A DNA stretch of 64,000 nucleotides from Chloroflexota bacterium (GCA_019873645.1 JAIOAX010000006.1:92031-156030), one strand, 5' to 3'; positions 47,501-55,789 are shown, counted from the stretch's first letter. Notes: generated by a model from the sequence alone, not told the origin. Made by a program: numbers and translations.

Positions 47501-50500
47501 GTGTTGTGGATCAATTCTACGTCCGCTCTGGCGACGTTTGACTTGGAGGGAGCAGCGACCGGCGTCTATGACGTGAGCATCACCCAAGTTGGCGCGACCG
47601 ATACCTTGCCCGGTGCGTTTACGGTGGTCACCGGAAGCGGCGGTGTGCTGGAGGCGCGTCTGGTATTGCCGCAGGCGTTGCGGCGGGGCATGCCGTTCCG
47701 CGGGATGATCGAGTTCGCCAACGCCGGCGATGCTGATCTGCCGGCGCCTCTGCTCATCCTGGAAAGCAAGCAAGGCACGCCGGTGTGGCCTGCCAACAGC
47801 CCCCAGTCCAACGATAGCTCACTCCAGATTATCGGCGTAGCGCCCGAAGGCTTCAGCGGCGGCGTCCTGCGCCCTGGCGAACGGCACACGTATCCCTTCA
47901 ATGCTATCGCACCCTCGTGGGGCGGTACCGCCGGCTATCGGCTGTACTCCAAAGCCGGCGACGCGACAGAGGCCGTGGATTGGGACGCGTTCGAAGCTGC
48001 CGTCCGTCCTGATCCGGCGCACCCGCTCTGGGATGCGGCCTGGGATGCGCTGGCCGCGCACAGCGGCGTGACCTATGGCGACTATGCCGCTGCCCTGGCC
48101 GCCGCCGCCGAGGAAACGCAGCGGTATAACGTGCCTACCATTGTTGTTCGGGAACTGCTCCAGTACATGCTGCGGCGTGAGATGGTGGCGATCCGCCAGA
48201 CCATGCTCGGTGGGATGCTGTACCTGGAAGATACTGACCATCCGCTTGGTCCGGTGTCAATGCTCCTCCAGGAGACCAGCACGCAGGCCGCCTTCTTTAC
48301 CGAATCGTGGTACGATGGCAGTTTCGGCTTCCGCGATGTGACGCCCGGCGTCTATGCGCTGATCCTGGAAGGCTATCTCCCCACGCCAGCGGCCACCATC
48401 ACCGTGACGGCCGGCATGCCCCCAACTGACCTGGTGGTGGTCGTGCGTCAGGGAGCCGTCGTTCAGGGTCGCGTCGTGCGCGGACAAAGCGATGTGGGCG
48501 TGGATGGCGCGGTGGTCTCTGCCTACGCGCCCGGCGACAAGACTCGGCCTGCCGCCGTTGCCGAAACCGACATCAACGGCGCCTACGCGCTGCGCGGTCT
48601 GGAAGCCGGTGTGTACTGGGTAACGGCCAACGCCGAGGAGTACATACCTTCTGTGCCGCAATTCGTTGTATTGCAAGAGCGTCAGGTGCGTTCGTTGATG
48701 CTTTCGCTGACGACGGGCGGCAGCATTGTCGGTCAGGTCAAACTACCCAACAATGCAGCGGCAGCCGGCGCTCTCGTCTACGTCGAGAACACCCGATATC
48801 GCTCACCTGTGGTCACGGCCAACGCGCAGGGTATGTTCAGAATCGCCGGCCTGCCCGGCGGCGTCTATGATGTGGTGGCTGACCGGAGCGGCTACGGCGC
48901 AGGTATGACCCATAATGTCGGGGTCAGCGGCACAGCAACCACATCCGGCGTCGTCGTGATGTTGAGCGTCGGCGGCTCGGTGGCCGGTACGGTGACCGAT
49001 GCGGCGACCGGCCTGCCGCTTGGCGATGTCGTCATTTCTGCCCATGCGCCCGGCGTCTATACCCTGCCGGTTGTTAGCCTGGTGAACGGCGCATACACGT
49101 TCCCCGATCTGCCCGCTGGAACGCACGAGTTCGAGTTCAGCGCCGAAGGTTATCTCAAACAGCGCGTGGAGGTAGAGGTCATCGCCGGCGCCAACACGAC
49201 CCGCGACATCGCGTTGCGCCCGGCCGGCGTCATTGCCGGACAGGCGCAACGCAACGGTCAACCGCTGGCCGGCCTGGCGGTTTACCTGTCGCCGGTGGAT
49301 AGAGGCCTGCCGCTTCGGGTGGTCTCTTCTGAAAACGGCCAGTTCGCTTTTACCGGTTTGGAGGACGGTACCTATCATGTCGTCGCCGGTACCGAAGCGG
49401 GGCTGATTGTGGCGCGCCAGACCTATACCCTCAGTCAGGCCAACAACACCTACGCGCCCATCCTGAATCTGGGTGACACACTGCTCAGCGGCGTCGTCCG
49501 CACGGCCGGCGGTGTGCCTGTGGCGCAAGCCTCCGTCACGTTATTCGAGGACGGAGCGCCCATTGCACGCACACGGACGGATGATAGTGGGCTGTATCGC
49601 TTCCTGGTGCTTCAGGATGGTCTCTTTGACCTGTGGGTCGAAAGCTGGGACACCGGCCTGGTCAGCCGCGCCGCAATCAGCATCACCGCCGGGACGGATG
49701 TGCAAGTAGACCTGAACGGCGGCGCGGAAACCGTGGAGGTGCATGTGATTGCCCTCAACACGGGCGCACCGGTGAGCAATACGTCGGTCGTGCTGTTGCC
49801 TCCCAACGGTGCGCCGGAGCATGGCGTCTTTCTCGCCGCGCGCACTGGCGAGGAAGGCATTGCGCAATTCCCGGCGCTGCCGGCAGGCGTCTATCGGTTA
49901 CAGGTGCGCGCGCCGGGATTGCTGCCTTATCAGGCGCCGCTCACCGTTCCCGTGACCTCAGCCATAACCGTCACACTGGCGGCCGGGCCGCTCGTTCAAG
50001 GGTATCTCGTGGATGCTGACAACATGCCGTTGCGCGGCGCGGCCAGCTTTTTCCACCAAGCCAGCGGCCAGACCTTGTACGCTTTCAGCAACGCTGAGGG
50101 TCTCTATACTGCTGACATCTTGCCGGAAGGACGCTTTGATGTCTGGCTCAGCGACGGTGAGCATCGTCCGGTGTTCGTCCCGGACCTGTGGGTTGAGGGC
50201 AATATCACGCACACATTGGGGGCAGTGCTCGAAGCAGAAGGCGCGACCATCAGCGGCACGGTCGTCAGCGCCGCTGGCGATCCTTTGGACGCTATGTTGG
50301 TCGGCATCGTGGATCGCGCCGGCATCCCTGTGCTCGTCACCCTGACCAATCCCGACGGCTCATTTGAGCTAGGGCCATTGCCGCCGCTCACGGCGACACT
50401 CAAAGTGTGGGGCATGGGCTGGCGCGCTGTGCAAACCGATACGTTGATACCCGACAGCGGCATACTCACGCTGACGCTGACGATGAGCCGGCCGGTAGCG

Positions 50501-52768
50501 ATAGGCTTGCAGCCTGCCCCGGCCACAGCGCAGTTGGCTGCCCAACTGCAGCGCGTCGCTGCCGTGAGCGAACAACTGGACCGCGCTGTCCGAGGTCTCT
50601 ACAGCGTCACCGCTGTCCAGGGGTTCTGCACCCGGCAAATGGGGATTCAGATGCCCACCCGCGTCAACTTTCCCTATGAGGGCGGTGAGTACAACTATAT
50701 GTATACGCCGCCGCCCGAAAAGTGGTGCAGCGCTTACATTCAGGCTTTCGATCAAGCCGATGACAGTCACAAATTGATGAAAATGGCCTTTGATAGCTGG
50801 TGGAGCGCCTATCAAGCCCTGGAACAGTTATCCTGCGCGGATCTCAAGCTGGCCCTGGCCAAAGCCGGGCTGGTGGGCGCCAAGGCCGTCAAGACGTTGT
50901 GGACGCTCAACTCGGCCTGGGGACGCCGCGCCAGCCCCCTGGACGATAACACCATCAATTTGCAAATCAAGATCTTTGACGCAGGGATCAAACACATAGA
51001 AGAGATGTCCAAGTACAAGTATGAAGGCAACTATAACCTGGCAGAGTATGAAGCAGACCGGGCGGCCTGGCTGGCGGCGCAGCAGTTAGACGAGGGGTCC
51101 AAAAATACGCCAGTGGCCGGTACCCTGTATAGCCTCTACACCACCGGCCTAAACTTTTACAAGTTGAACAAGAGTGTTGAGGATATGGTTAAGGGAGACG
51201 TTGGGGACTCGCTGGAACGTTACCTGGTGTCCCAGGCGCTCTATCATGCGGCGGCCTTACAGCATCAGCGTAACACCCTCAAGGTCAAGTCCGCAGCGGA
51301 AAGTCACTCTGACGACAGCCCCGAGAACCAGCCCAAAGAGCCTCCCAAGCCGCCGCAGCCCAAGCCGGAGGATGCCCCAGATCGGCCCCTCAAGGTCACC
51401 GGCGATCCGAATGACAAAGTTGGCGTGGGCGTGGGCATAGCGGGATGGGTCAACGCCGATCAGGTTTTGCACTACACCATCCACTTTGAGAACGTGCCCA
51501 CCGCTACCGCCCCGGTGCAACTGGTTGTCGTCACCGACATCCTGGATATGAATCTGGATTGGAGCACCCTGGCACTGCAAGAGATCGGCTTTAACGGCGT
51601 AACCATTGCCATTCCATCGGGCCGGCAGCAGTTCAACGCCCAGGCGTTTGTCGCCAGCGACCCGAACCCGATTCAGGTGCGGGCGGCGCTGGATTTTGAT
51701 GTCGGCATCGTGCGTTGGGAACTGCAATCGGTGGATCGTGTGACAGGCGGAATCCCCGAAGACCCGCTGGCCGGCTTTTTGCCGCCCAATGACGCTACTC
51801 AGCGCGGCGAGGGTTATGTGATGTTCACCATCCGCCCGCGCGCCAACCTGGGCGACGGGGCGGTCATCACCAACCAGGCGCGCATCGTGTTCGACGTGAA
51901 CCCGCCGATTGACACCAACGTCGTCACCAACACACTCGATCTGCTGCCGCCCGTCAGCCGGGTGGAGCCGCTGTCGCCCACCGTCACCTCGCCCTTTACC
52001 GTCACGTGGAGCGGCAGTGACAGCGGCGCCGGCATCCGCGCCTACGATATCTATGCAGCGACGGATAACGGCCCCTTTGTCCTGTGGCAAGCGGCGGTCA
52101 CGATGACGCAAGCCAGCTTTGCTGGCGAGGTCGGCCACAGTTACGCCTTTTACAGTGTGGCGACCGACAATGTGGGACACCGTGAGGTGGCGCCCGAGCA
52201 GGCCGATGCCGCCACTACCGTTGCCGAGGCCATCACCGGCCTGAGCGCCGTCAATGACAGTCCAACTACGCTGGGCAGCTCCACCACCCTCACGGCGACC
52301 GTCGCCGCCGGAACGGATGTGACCTACACCTGGGCCTTCGGCGACGGCGCGGCGGGCAGCGGCGCGGTGGTCAACCATACCTACCCGGCCGTGGGCATCT
52401 ATACGGCGATTGTCACGGCCAGCAACACGATCAACACGCTCACGGCGACAACGACGGTGACCATCACCAGTACCGACATCCCCATCAGCGGCCTGAGCGC
52501 GCAGAACAACAGCCCGACCGCGCTGGGCCAATCCACCACGCTGACGGCGACCATCACCGCCGGGACGAATGTGGCTTACACCTGGGCTTTCGGCGACGGC
52601 GCAGCGGGCAGCGGCGCCGTGATCAGCCATACCTACCCGGCCGTGGGCGTCTATACGGCGACCGTCACGGCGACCAATAGCCTCGGTCAGCAGTCCGCAA
52701 CGACGGTGGTAACCATCACCCCCGCACGCATTCGCATCTTCTTGCCGCTAGTGCTGCGCAATCACTGA
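41519..52768 (+). CDS. Giant secreted surface protein with glycine-rich repeats, Cna-B-like and PKD domains
   Basis: This encodes 3749 residues. It has an N-terminal signal segment (LSLTLIAIALFSLGVLLSSA). Four glycine-rich repeats of about 266 residues span about 218-1200; the first two are nearly identical. A right-handed beta-helix-like region covers about 1295-1710, followed by CARDB-like (about 1715-1840) and carboxypeptidase-regulatory/Cna-B-like repeats (about 2280-2990, pattern GxYxLRGLEAGVYWVTA). A charged helical segment lies about 3010-3280, then a DUF11-like region, and two PKD domains (VTYTWAFGDGAAGSG, VAYTWAFGDGAAGSG) end before the C-terminal IFLPLVLRNH. No enzyme motif is seen. 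It is probably a long adhesin or matrix component. The start codon overlaps the 66-residue gene; the stop is followed by a hairpin terminator. Confidence 0.85.
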   Translation: MSDKLLDRRMGAGLSLTLIAIALFSLGVLLSSAIGAPAAEGLWITRVTPLGGASSPFNRLEIQFSGAVLSGTFTLGDVLLTGPGGVITPTALNQLAADRYELVSSGTGLSTYSLVIGPDVRDLSNLLMDQNHNGTPGEPGDAYTGALFSAGVTITDTQTTYEGQNLIIYGNTATINGPHTFASVAVLGTATLTHSPATASAEYRLDLTITDTLWITATGKIDVTSRGYLAGYTYGNTTVGGATGWSGGSYGGLGYSHSGSTNRVYGDYRNPNELGSGGSAAGGVAGGGLVRITAHAAVIEGAIQANGAAGVYPQNSGGSGGGIWLSVGTLSGRGTIAANGGVGSHIGYGGGDGGGGRVAVYYDTLAGFDPARQVTAHGSYIDGSGVGTVYLKQNGGEGQLRIDSHGATTGMWTPLGMSNESVFVVDHLIISGTNVIAAPEHDMPIQANNVSIFGNGNLTHQPATITDTYALRMDVTGTLLISATGKIDVTGRGYLAGYTYGNTTVGGATGWSGGSYGGLGYSHSGSTNRVYGDYRNPNELGSGGSAAGGVAGGGLVRITAHAAVIEGAIQANGAAGVYPQNSGGSGGGIWLSVGTLSGRGTIAANGGVGSHIGYGGGDGGGGRVAVYYDTLAGFDPARQVTAHGSYIDGSGVGTVYLKQNGGEGQLRIDSHGATTGMWTPLGMSNESVFVVDHLIISGTNVIAAPEHDMPIQANNVSIFGNGNLTHQPATITDTYALRMDIADTLLISTTGKIDVSGRGYVGGRTLGNTTAGAASGSAGGSYGGLGVAGGYAESVTNWVYGDYRNPNELGSGGGMQFGAGGAGGGLVRIVAGAARIDGQILADGAYSRMNPAGSGGGIWLQVGVLSGSGSIAATGGTGSSVGNFGGSGGGGRVAVYYDTLDGFDPARITAHGGNMDYGSAPSAVGTVYLKQTGGEGQLRIDSHGATTGMWTPLGQSSDTAFVVDHLVVSGADVIAAPEHDMPIQANNVSILGNGNLTHQPATADKEYALRLTVADTLLISTTGKIDVSARGYLAGRTLGNTIIGGASGWAGGSYGGLGNGATNFTYGDYRHPNEPGSGGGLEQGRPGGGLVRITARAAVIEGAILANGATGVYPLNGGGSGGGILLNVGTLSGNGIVAANGGNGSSIGYGGGSGGGGRIAVYYWDSIALPSANVTANGGTGGAGPGQPGSVYISHNPYFSWSRPVESLFHDTERLEWAALGINPVSVTVNIAAFNAGQPYPLGAGLAPLGDSLFWDTTSVPDGCYELRATFYNLSGQVIGQATRTVLVNNSVSWHGGRLTATETWTADRVHVVESPVSLATGVTLTIQAGAVVKFAPEASIGIEDGAALLAPATANAPIIFTTLTDDSSGGDTNLDGAQTRPTPGYWNGVVALGAGQFNSNDHVELRYYIATHSGVLAGNETWSGTLLHQVVEDVTVPGAATLTIEPGAIIKFNPKRGILVEAGGQLFANGTVAQPIVFTSLLDDSAGGDSNHDGDNTTPAPGDWMGIQSSGVASLDHVIMQYGANSKTGAYQFGAASYVYARSGSVVTVSNSLLLDGLYEGIVDVSNVVVKNTVIARMDRAINLNAVATLVNVTIDSNNFGLWCHGGTANVTNSIISNNTQSGDCGAFRYNNIWPGSYNGQNGNVSVDPQFKDAAGGNYRLRYVSPMIDAADGTAAPPTDIMGAPRYDDPRTPNTGITTTLGAFADMGAYEFVETAQSNLDLVVDSVIGPLQVTATQQVQVMWTVRNIGTQTVAGTWRDAVALMGPDGTVLEAGEFVSAATLGPNQTATFSATVRVPGGTEGDYRWQVRANSRGDVFEGQNWDNNVGIAQAVAQLYVPVLTLGMPVDDVFAGFNIPTWYRVVQPAETDLLITLDAEADSGRCRIYAGLDRMPTADDFDLRSLVWDTPDARLGIPAVRDARSIYLLIAPESLPVGSLGYRIQAQATGFSLDDLGLTSGGNAGQVTIPLFGSGFAEGMSARLHPTTGGSDLVAVRVLWINSTSALATFDLEGAATGVYDVSITQVGATDTLPGAFTVVTGSGGVLEARLVLPQALRRGMPFRGMIEFANAGDADLPAPLLILESKQGTPVWPANSPQSNDSSLQIIGVAPEGFSGGVLRPGERHTYPFNAIAPSWGGTAGYRLYSKAGDATEAVDWDAFEAAVRPDPAHPLWDAAWDALAAHSGVTYGDYAAALAAAAEETQRYNVPTIVVRELLQYMLRREMVAIRQTMLGGMLYLEDTDHPLGPVSMLLQETSTQAAFFTESWYDGSFGFRDVTPGVYALILEGYLPTPAATITVTAGMPPTDLVVVVRQGAVVQGRVVRGQSDVGVDGAVVSAYAPGDKTRPAAVAETDINGAYALRGLEAGVYWVTANAEEYIPSVPQFVVLQERQVRSLMLSLTTGGSIVGQVKLPNNAAAAGALVYVENTRYRSPVVTANAQGMFRIAGLPGGVYDVVADRSGYGAGMTHNVGVSGTATTSGVVVMLSVGGSVAGTVTDAATGLPLGDVVISAHAPGVYTLPVVSLVNGAYTFPDLPAGTHEFEFSAEGYLKQRVEVEVIAGANTTRDIALRPAGVIAGQAQRNGQPLAGLAVYLSPVDRGLPLRVVSSENGQFAFTGLEDGTYHVVAGTEAGLIVARQTYTLSQANNTYAPILNLGDTLLSGVVRTAGGVPVAQASVTLFEDGAPIARTRTDDSGLYRFLVLQDGLFDLWVESWDTGLVSRAAISITAGTDVQVDLNGGAETVEVHVIALNTGAPVSNTSVVLLPPNGAPEHGVFLAARTGEEGIAQFPALPAGVYRLQVRAPGLLPYQAPLTVPVTSAITVTLAAGPLVQGYLVDADNMPLRGAASFFHQASGQTLYAFSNAEGLYTADILPEGRFDVWLSDGEHRPVFVPDLWVEGNITHTLGAVLEAEGATISGTVVSAAGDPLDAMLVGIVDRAGIPVLVTLTNPDGSFELGPLPPLTATLKVWGMGWRAVQTDTLIPDSGILTLTLTMSRPVAIGLQPAPATAQLAAQLQRVAAVSEQLDRAVRGLYSVTAVQGFCTRQMGIQMPTRVNFPYEGGEYNYMYTPPPEKWCSAYIQAFDQADDSHKLMKMAFDSWWSAYQALEQLSCADLKLALAKAGLVGAKAVKTLWTLNSAWGRRASPLDDNTINLQIKIFDAGIKHIEEMSKYKYEGNYNLAEYEADRAAWLAAQQLDEGSKNTPVAGTLYSLYTTGLNFYKLNKSVEDMVKGDVGDSLERYLVSQALYHAAALQHQRNTLKVKSAAESHSDDSPENQPKEPPKPPQPKPEDAPDRPLKVTGDPNDKVGVGVGIAGWVNADQVLHYTIHFENVPTATAPVQLVVVTDILDMNLDWSTLALQEIGFNGVTIAIPSGRQQFNAQAFVASDPNPIQVRAALDFDVGIVRWELQSVDRVTGGIPEDPLAGFLPPNDATQRGEGYVMFTIRPRANLGDGAVITNQARIVFDVNPPIDTNVVTNTLDLLPPVSRVEPLSPTVTSPFTVTWSGSDSGAGIRAYDIYAATDNGPFVLWQAAVTMTQASFAGEVGHSYAFYSVATDNVGHREVAPEQADAATTVAEAITGLSAVNDSPTTLGSSTTLTATVAAGTDVTYTWAFGDGAAGSGAVVNHTYPAVGIYTAIVTASNTINTLTATTTVTITSTDIPISGLSAQNNSPTALGQSTTLTATITAGTNVAYTWAFGDGAAGSGAVISHTYPAVGVYTATVTATNSLGQQSATTVVTITPARIRIFLPLVLRNH
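42178..43773. repeat. Near-identical 798-bp tandem duplication within the giant gene
   Basis: The repeat boundary GATAGACGTG occurs at 42178 and 42976, and GATAGACGTA at 43774, so the period is exactly 798 bases (266 codons). Copies one and two look identical by eye over roughly 690 bases (42192-42882 against 42990-43680), with differences only near the edges. Copies three and four are clearly diverged. This points to a recent duplication or gene conversion. Confidence 0.9.
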
Positions 52769-52780
52769 ACCTGCCAGGCG

Positions 52781-52828
52781 CACAACAATCCCCGGCTTCC
52801 GACGGAGGCCGGGGATTTGTGTTGTGCC
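52781..52828 (+). terminator. Hairpin terminator after the giant gene
   Basis: CACAAC-AATCCCCGGC pairs with GCCGGGGATT-...-GTTGTG around a GC-rich loop (about 52781-52828), about a dozen bases after the stop codon. The 3' side is T/G-rich rather than a pure T tract. It is the best terminator candidate in the window. Confidence 0.65.
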
Positions 52829-52848
52829 GACCGATCACGAAGTCACTA

Positions 52849-52876
52849 TTGACAATTGCGGATTGCTCTGTATACT
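52849..52876 (+). promoter_or_regulatory. Promoter of the PadR-family gene
   Basis: TTGACA at 52849-52854 and TATACT at 52871-52876 are 16 bases apart, near the housekeeping consensus. They lie 33 bases before the ATG of the PadR gene. Confidence 0.65.
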
Positions 52877-52904
52877 CATTTCATAAGTATTCACTGAATG
52901 AGTA
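52873..52904. promoter_or_regulatory. Palindromic operator candidate
   Basis: TACTCATT (52873-52880) and AATGAGTA (52897-52904) are perfect inverted eight-base arms with a 16-base spacer. They overlap the -10 box and the leader of the PadR gene, a position suited to autorepression. Confidence 0.6.
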
Positions 52905-52908
52905 TCCT

Positions 52909-53460
52909 ATGTGCCCATTACCTGTCACGCCGTTGACGATCGAATGGAGCCTGCTCGGTATTTTGGCCGAGCGGCCGATGCACGGCTACGAGCTGTATCA
53001 ACAGCTCGTAGCGCCAACCGGCCTGGGCCTCGTGTGGCGGATCAAGCAGAGCCAGCTCTACGCGCTGCTGGCCCGCCTCGAAGAACGCGGGTATTTGCGC
53101 GTGACGCAGGAGTCGCAGGCATCCCGTCCGCCGCGCAAAATCCACGCGCTCACGCCGGAAGGGCAGCGCGCGTTGGATGACTGGCTGCGTGCGCCGGTGC
53201 AACACGGGCGCGATTTCCGTATGGAGTTCCTGGCGAAGGTTTACTTTGCCCGACGGCAAGGCGCGGCGGCGCTGGCGGCATTATGCGCCGCGCAGGAGGT
53301 CGCGTGCAGCGCCTGGGAAGCGCAGTTGCAAGATACACTTGCCGCGTTGGACCCGGCAAGCTACGAGGCGCTCGTCTATCGCTTCCGGCTGGGGCAGGTG
53401 CAGGCGATGCGTGAATGGCTCAGGAGCCTGGCCGTCCCCGGGGACGAAGGTGGAGTGTAA
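52909..53460 (+). CDS. PadR family transcriptional regulator
   Basis: This encodes 183 residues from the ATG at 52909 (the upstream extension falls in the promoter). The winged-helix signature is complete: SLLGILAERPMHGYELYQQL, then LVWRIKQSQLYALLARLEERGYL and the wing RPPRKIHALTPEG. The C-terminal part is a helical effector/dimer domain of the longer PadR type. PadR proteins are repressors, often of transporters. The promoter and palindrome just upstream suggest self-control. It precedes an iron/cobalamin-type importer; regulation of that operon is plausible but unproven. Confidence 0.88.
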   Translation: MCPLPVTPLTIEWSLLGILAERPMHGYELYQQLVAPTGLGLVWRIKQSQLYALLARLEERGYLRVTQESQASRPPRKIHALTPEGQRALDDWLRAPVQHGRDFRMEFLAKVYFARRQGAAALAALCAAQEVACSAWEAQLQDTLAALDPASYEALVYRFRLGQVQAMREWLRSLAVPGDEGGV

Positions 53461-53466
53461 AGGCTT

Positions 53467-53593
53467 TATCAGCAGATTAAGCAGATTGAGCAGATTTATG
53501 CAACAATTAAAAGCTAATCCGTTCAAATCCGTTTAATCCGTTGACATGCATTTTCATGCTGGGTTGAGCGCGTCGCTCATGATGTCTGCTGAT
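53467..53593. repeat. GTCAGC(A/G)GATT element, second long copy
   Basis: The segment begins ATCAGCAGATTAAGCAG and ends TCTGCTGAT. It matches 9400-9524 almost base for base, over 120 bases, despite lying 44 kb away. It sits between the PadR gene and the importer binding protein. Confidence 0.85.
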
Positions 53594-53629
53594 CAAAGAG
53601 TCATTTTACTTTGAATTGCGAGGTACAAG

Positions 53630-54709
53630 ATGACGCAAAAATGGTTATGGCATATTGCGCTTGTGGTTTTGGCCTTGAGCCTGGCGGCGTGCACCGCACC
53701 GAAGAACACGCCGACGCCTACGACGCTTACCGTCACCGATGCGCTAGGGCGCGAGGTGCAGTTGCCCGCGCCGCCGCAGCACATCGTTATCACCGGGCGG
53801 GCCAACTTTATGCTGACCGATGTGGTTTACCTTTTCCCAGACGCGCCACAACGGATCATGGCGCTGACCAAGTCCACGCAGCAAGCCGCCGCGTTTGCCC
53901 AACTGCTGGATGCCGACGTCCCCAATAAGGTGCGCTTTGTCTCGGATTCCCCCGCCGAAGAAATCGCCGCCGCACAGCCCGACCTGGTGGTGCTCAAGAG
54001 CTATATGCGCGAGTCGGTGGGAACGACGCTGGAGCAACTGGGTATCCCCGTGCTTTACCTCGACCTGGAGACGCCGGAACAATACAAGCGCGACCTCGCC
54101 GTGCTAGGGCAGGCACTCGGTCATCCCGAGCGGGCGACTGAACTGTGGGCCTATTACCAGGGTATCCTCGATCGAGTGGCGCAGGGGGTGGCTGGCCTCG
54201 CCGAGACGCAGAAACCGCGGGTGCTGCTCCTGCAATATACCAGCAGCGGCGACGGTGTCGCGTTCAAAGTGCCGCCGGCCTCCTGGATTCAGACGACGCT
54301 GGTGACGCTTGCCGGCGGGCAACCGGTGTGGCGCGAAGCCGCGCAGGGCGGTGGCTGGGCCGTGGTCAACCCGGAGCAAATCGCGGCCTGGAATCCCGAC
54401 CAGATTTATGTGATTAACTACACCGGCCCGGCATCCGAAGTCGTCGCAAAATTGCGCGACGATCCGCAATGGAAGGAACTATCCGCCGTCCAAAGGGGGC
54501 AACTTTATCCTTTCCCTGGCGACTTTTTCAGTTGGGATCAGCCCGACACGCGCTGGGGGCTGGGGCTGCTCTGGCTGGCGCAACACATCCAGCCGGAACG
54601 TTTCGCCGATGTGGATATGCAGGCCGAAGTCTACCGCTTCTACACCGAACTCTACGGCCTGGAGCGCGCCGTCATTGATGCCAAAATCTGGCCGCTGGTG
54701 CAACGCTGA
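53630..54709 (+). CDS. Iron/cobalamin-type ABC substrate-binding lipoprotein
   Basis: This encodes 359 residues. A signal peptide ends in lipobox SLAAC (Cys21), followed by a Pro/Thr linker. The body is of the BtuF/FecB type: VTDALGREVQLPAPPQHIV opens the first lobe, AAAQPDLVVLKSYM lies in it, VLYLDLETPEQYKRDLAVLG is the bridging helix, and the second lobe ends with DMQAEVYRFYTELYG. It is anchored outside the membrane and should bind a metal chelate or corrinoid. The permease and ATPase genes follow on the same strand. Confidence 0.88.
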   Translation: MTQKWLWHIALVVLALSLAACTAPKNTPTPTTLTVTDALGREVQLPAPPQHIVITGRANFMLTDVVYLFPDAPQRIMALTKSTQQAAAFAQLLDADVPNKVRFVSDSPAEEIAAAQPDLVVLKSYMRESVGTTLEQLGIPVLYLDLETPEQYKRDLAVLGQALGHPERATELWAYYQGILDRVAQGVAGLAETQKPRVLLLQYTSSGDGVAFKVPPASWIQTTLVTLAGGQPVWREAAQGGGWAVVNPEQIAAWNPDQIYVINYTGPASEVVAKLRDDPQWKELSAVQRGQLYPFPGDFFSWDQPDTRWGLGLLWLAQHIQPERFADVDMQAEVYRFYTELYGLERAVIDAKIWPLVQR

Positions 54710-54727
54710 GTTGGTTTGGGTAAAAGA

Positions 54728-54771
54728 ACGTGAAACGTGAAACGTGAAACATGAAACGTGAAACGTGAAAT
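54728..54771. repeat. 7-bp tandem repeat
   Basis: Six copies of ACGTGAA with one substitution fill the short gap between the binding protein and permease genes, just before the AAGGAG ribosome site. It has no spacers and no coding function. Confidence 0.8.
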
Positions 54772-54784
54772 GTAAGGAGTTTTT

Positions 54785-55789
54785 GTGTTGAACGACGAGA
54801 AGCCGGTGAGAGGCGGACGACGGTGGATTTTGTGGGGACTGGCCGCGCTGCTGGCGCTGATGGTGGGCGTGGCGATGTTCAGTGGGCGCTATCCCGCGCC
54901 GTTCTGGATGTCGCCGCGGCTGCTGTGGGAAGACCCGCTCGCGCGGCAGATCGTCTTCAACTTGCGGCTGCCGCGCATCCTGGCGGCGCTGCTTCTGGGG
55001 ATGACGCTGGCGGGCGCCGGCACCGTCTTCCAGATGATCTTCCACAATCCCCTGGTAGAGCCGGGCTTCCTGGGCGTCTCGCAGGGCGCGGCGTTCGGCG
55101 CGGCGCTGAGTATCGTGGCGTGGAACGCCGCCGGGCCGGGGATTCAACTTGCGGCGGCGATCTGCGGTTTTGCCGGGCTGTGGTTCTCCGCGAGCCTCGC
55201 CCGGCGCATTCGCTACGGCGGCTGGACCTTGCGCCTGGTGCTGGCGGGCATCGCCGTCTCCGCGCTGTTTTCGGCGGGCGTGGGCATCCTCAAATACGTG
55301 GCCGACCCACTGACCCAACTGCCGGAACTGGTCTTCTGGATGCTCGGCGCGCTGTGGAGCGTCTCCTGGCCCAAGGCGCTCTCCATTTTGCCGGTGACGC
55401 TGGCGGCGCTCGGCTTTTTGCTGCTGCTGCGCTGGCGGCTCAATCTGCTGGCGCTGGATGACGCCACGGCTTTCTCGCTGGGTGCGGCGCCGGCCCGCGA
55501 GCGGATGGCGTTGTTGGCGGCGGCCGTCGCCGCGACCGCTGCCGTCGTCTCGATCTCCGGCGTCGTCGGGTGGATCGGTCTCATCACGCCGCACCTGGCC
55601 CGCCGGTTGCTCGGCGCGGATGCGCAAGTGGCGCTGCCCGGCGCGCTGCTCATCGGTGGGGCGTTTGCGGTGTTCTGCGATACCCTGGCGCGCACGCTGC
55701 TGCCCGGCGAGATTCCTCTGGGAATCCTCGCCTCGCTCATCGGTGCAACCGTTTTCATTGGCTTGATGATTTTTCGATATGGGCAATAA
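54785..55789 (+). CDS. FecCD-family ABC importer permease
   Basis: This encodes 334 residues, GTG start after AAGGAG. About nine to ten membrane helices are seen. Signatures are LRLPRILAALLLGMTLAGAG near residue 60, PLVEPGFLGVSQGAAFGAAL, then GVVGWIGLITPHLARRLLG near residue 260 (the EAA-type coupling region of BtuC/FecCD permeases). It forms the channel for the binding protein encoded upstream and the ATPase downstream. The spacing to the ATPase gene contains a palindromic repeat. Confidence 0.92.
   Translation: MLNDEKPVRGGRRWILWGLAALLALMVGVAMFSGRYPAPFWMSPRLLWEDPLARQIVFNLRLPRILAALLLGMTLAGAGTVFQMIFHNPLVEPGFLGVSQGAAFGAALSIVAWNAAGPGIQLAAAICGFAGLWFSASLARRIRYGGWTLRLVLAGIAVSALFSAGVGILKYVADPLTQLPELVFWMLGALWSVSWPKALSILPVTLAALGFLLLLRWRLNLLALDDATAFSLGAAPARERMALLAAAVAATAAVVSISGVVGWIGLITPHLARRLLGADAQVALPGALLIGGAFAVFCDTLARTLLPGEIPLGILASLIGATVFIGLMIFRYGQ

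Noticed and set aside
45974..47773. A 599-codon minus-strand open frame opposite the middle of the giant surface protein
   Set aside because: Composition is typical of a shadow (His, Arg, Gln, Ala rich) and no domain is recognisable; the plus strand has beta-helix and CARDB-like regions.
51257..52630. A 457-codon minus-strand open frame opposite the end of the giant surface protein
   Set aside because: Low-complexity His/Arg/Gly-rich translation with no start signal. The plus strand encodes recognisable PKD domains.
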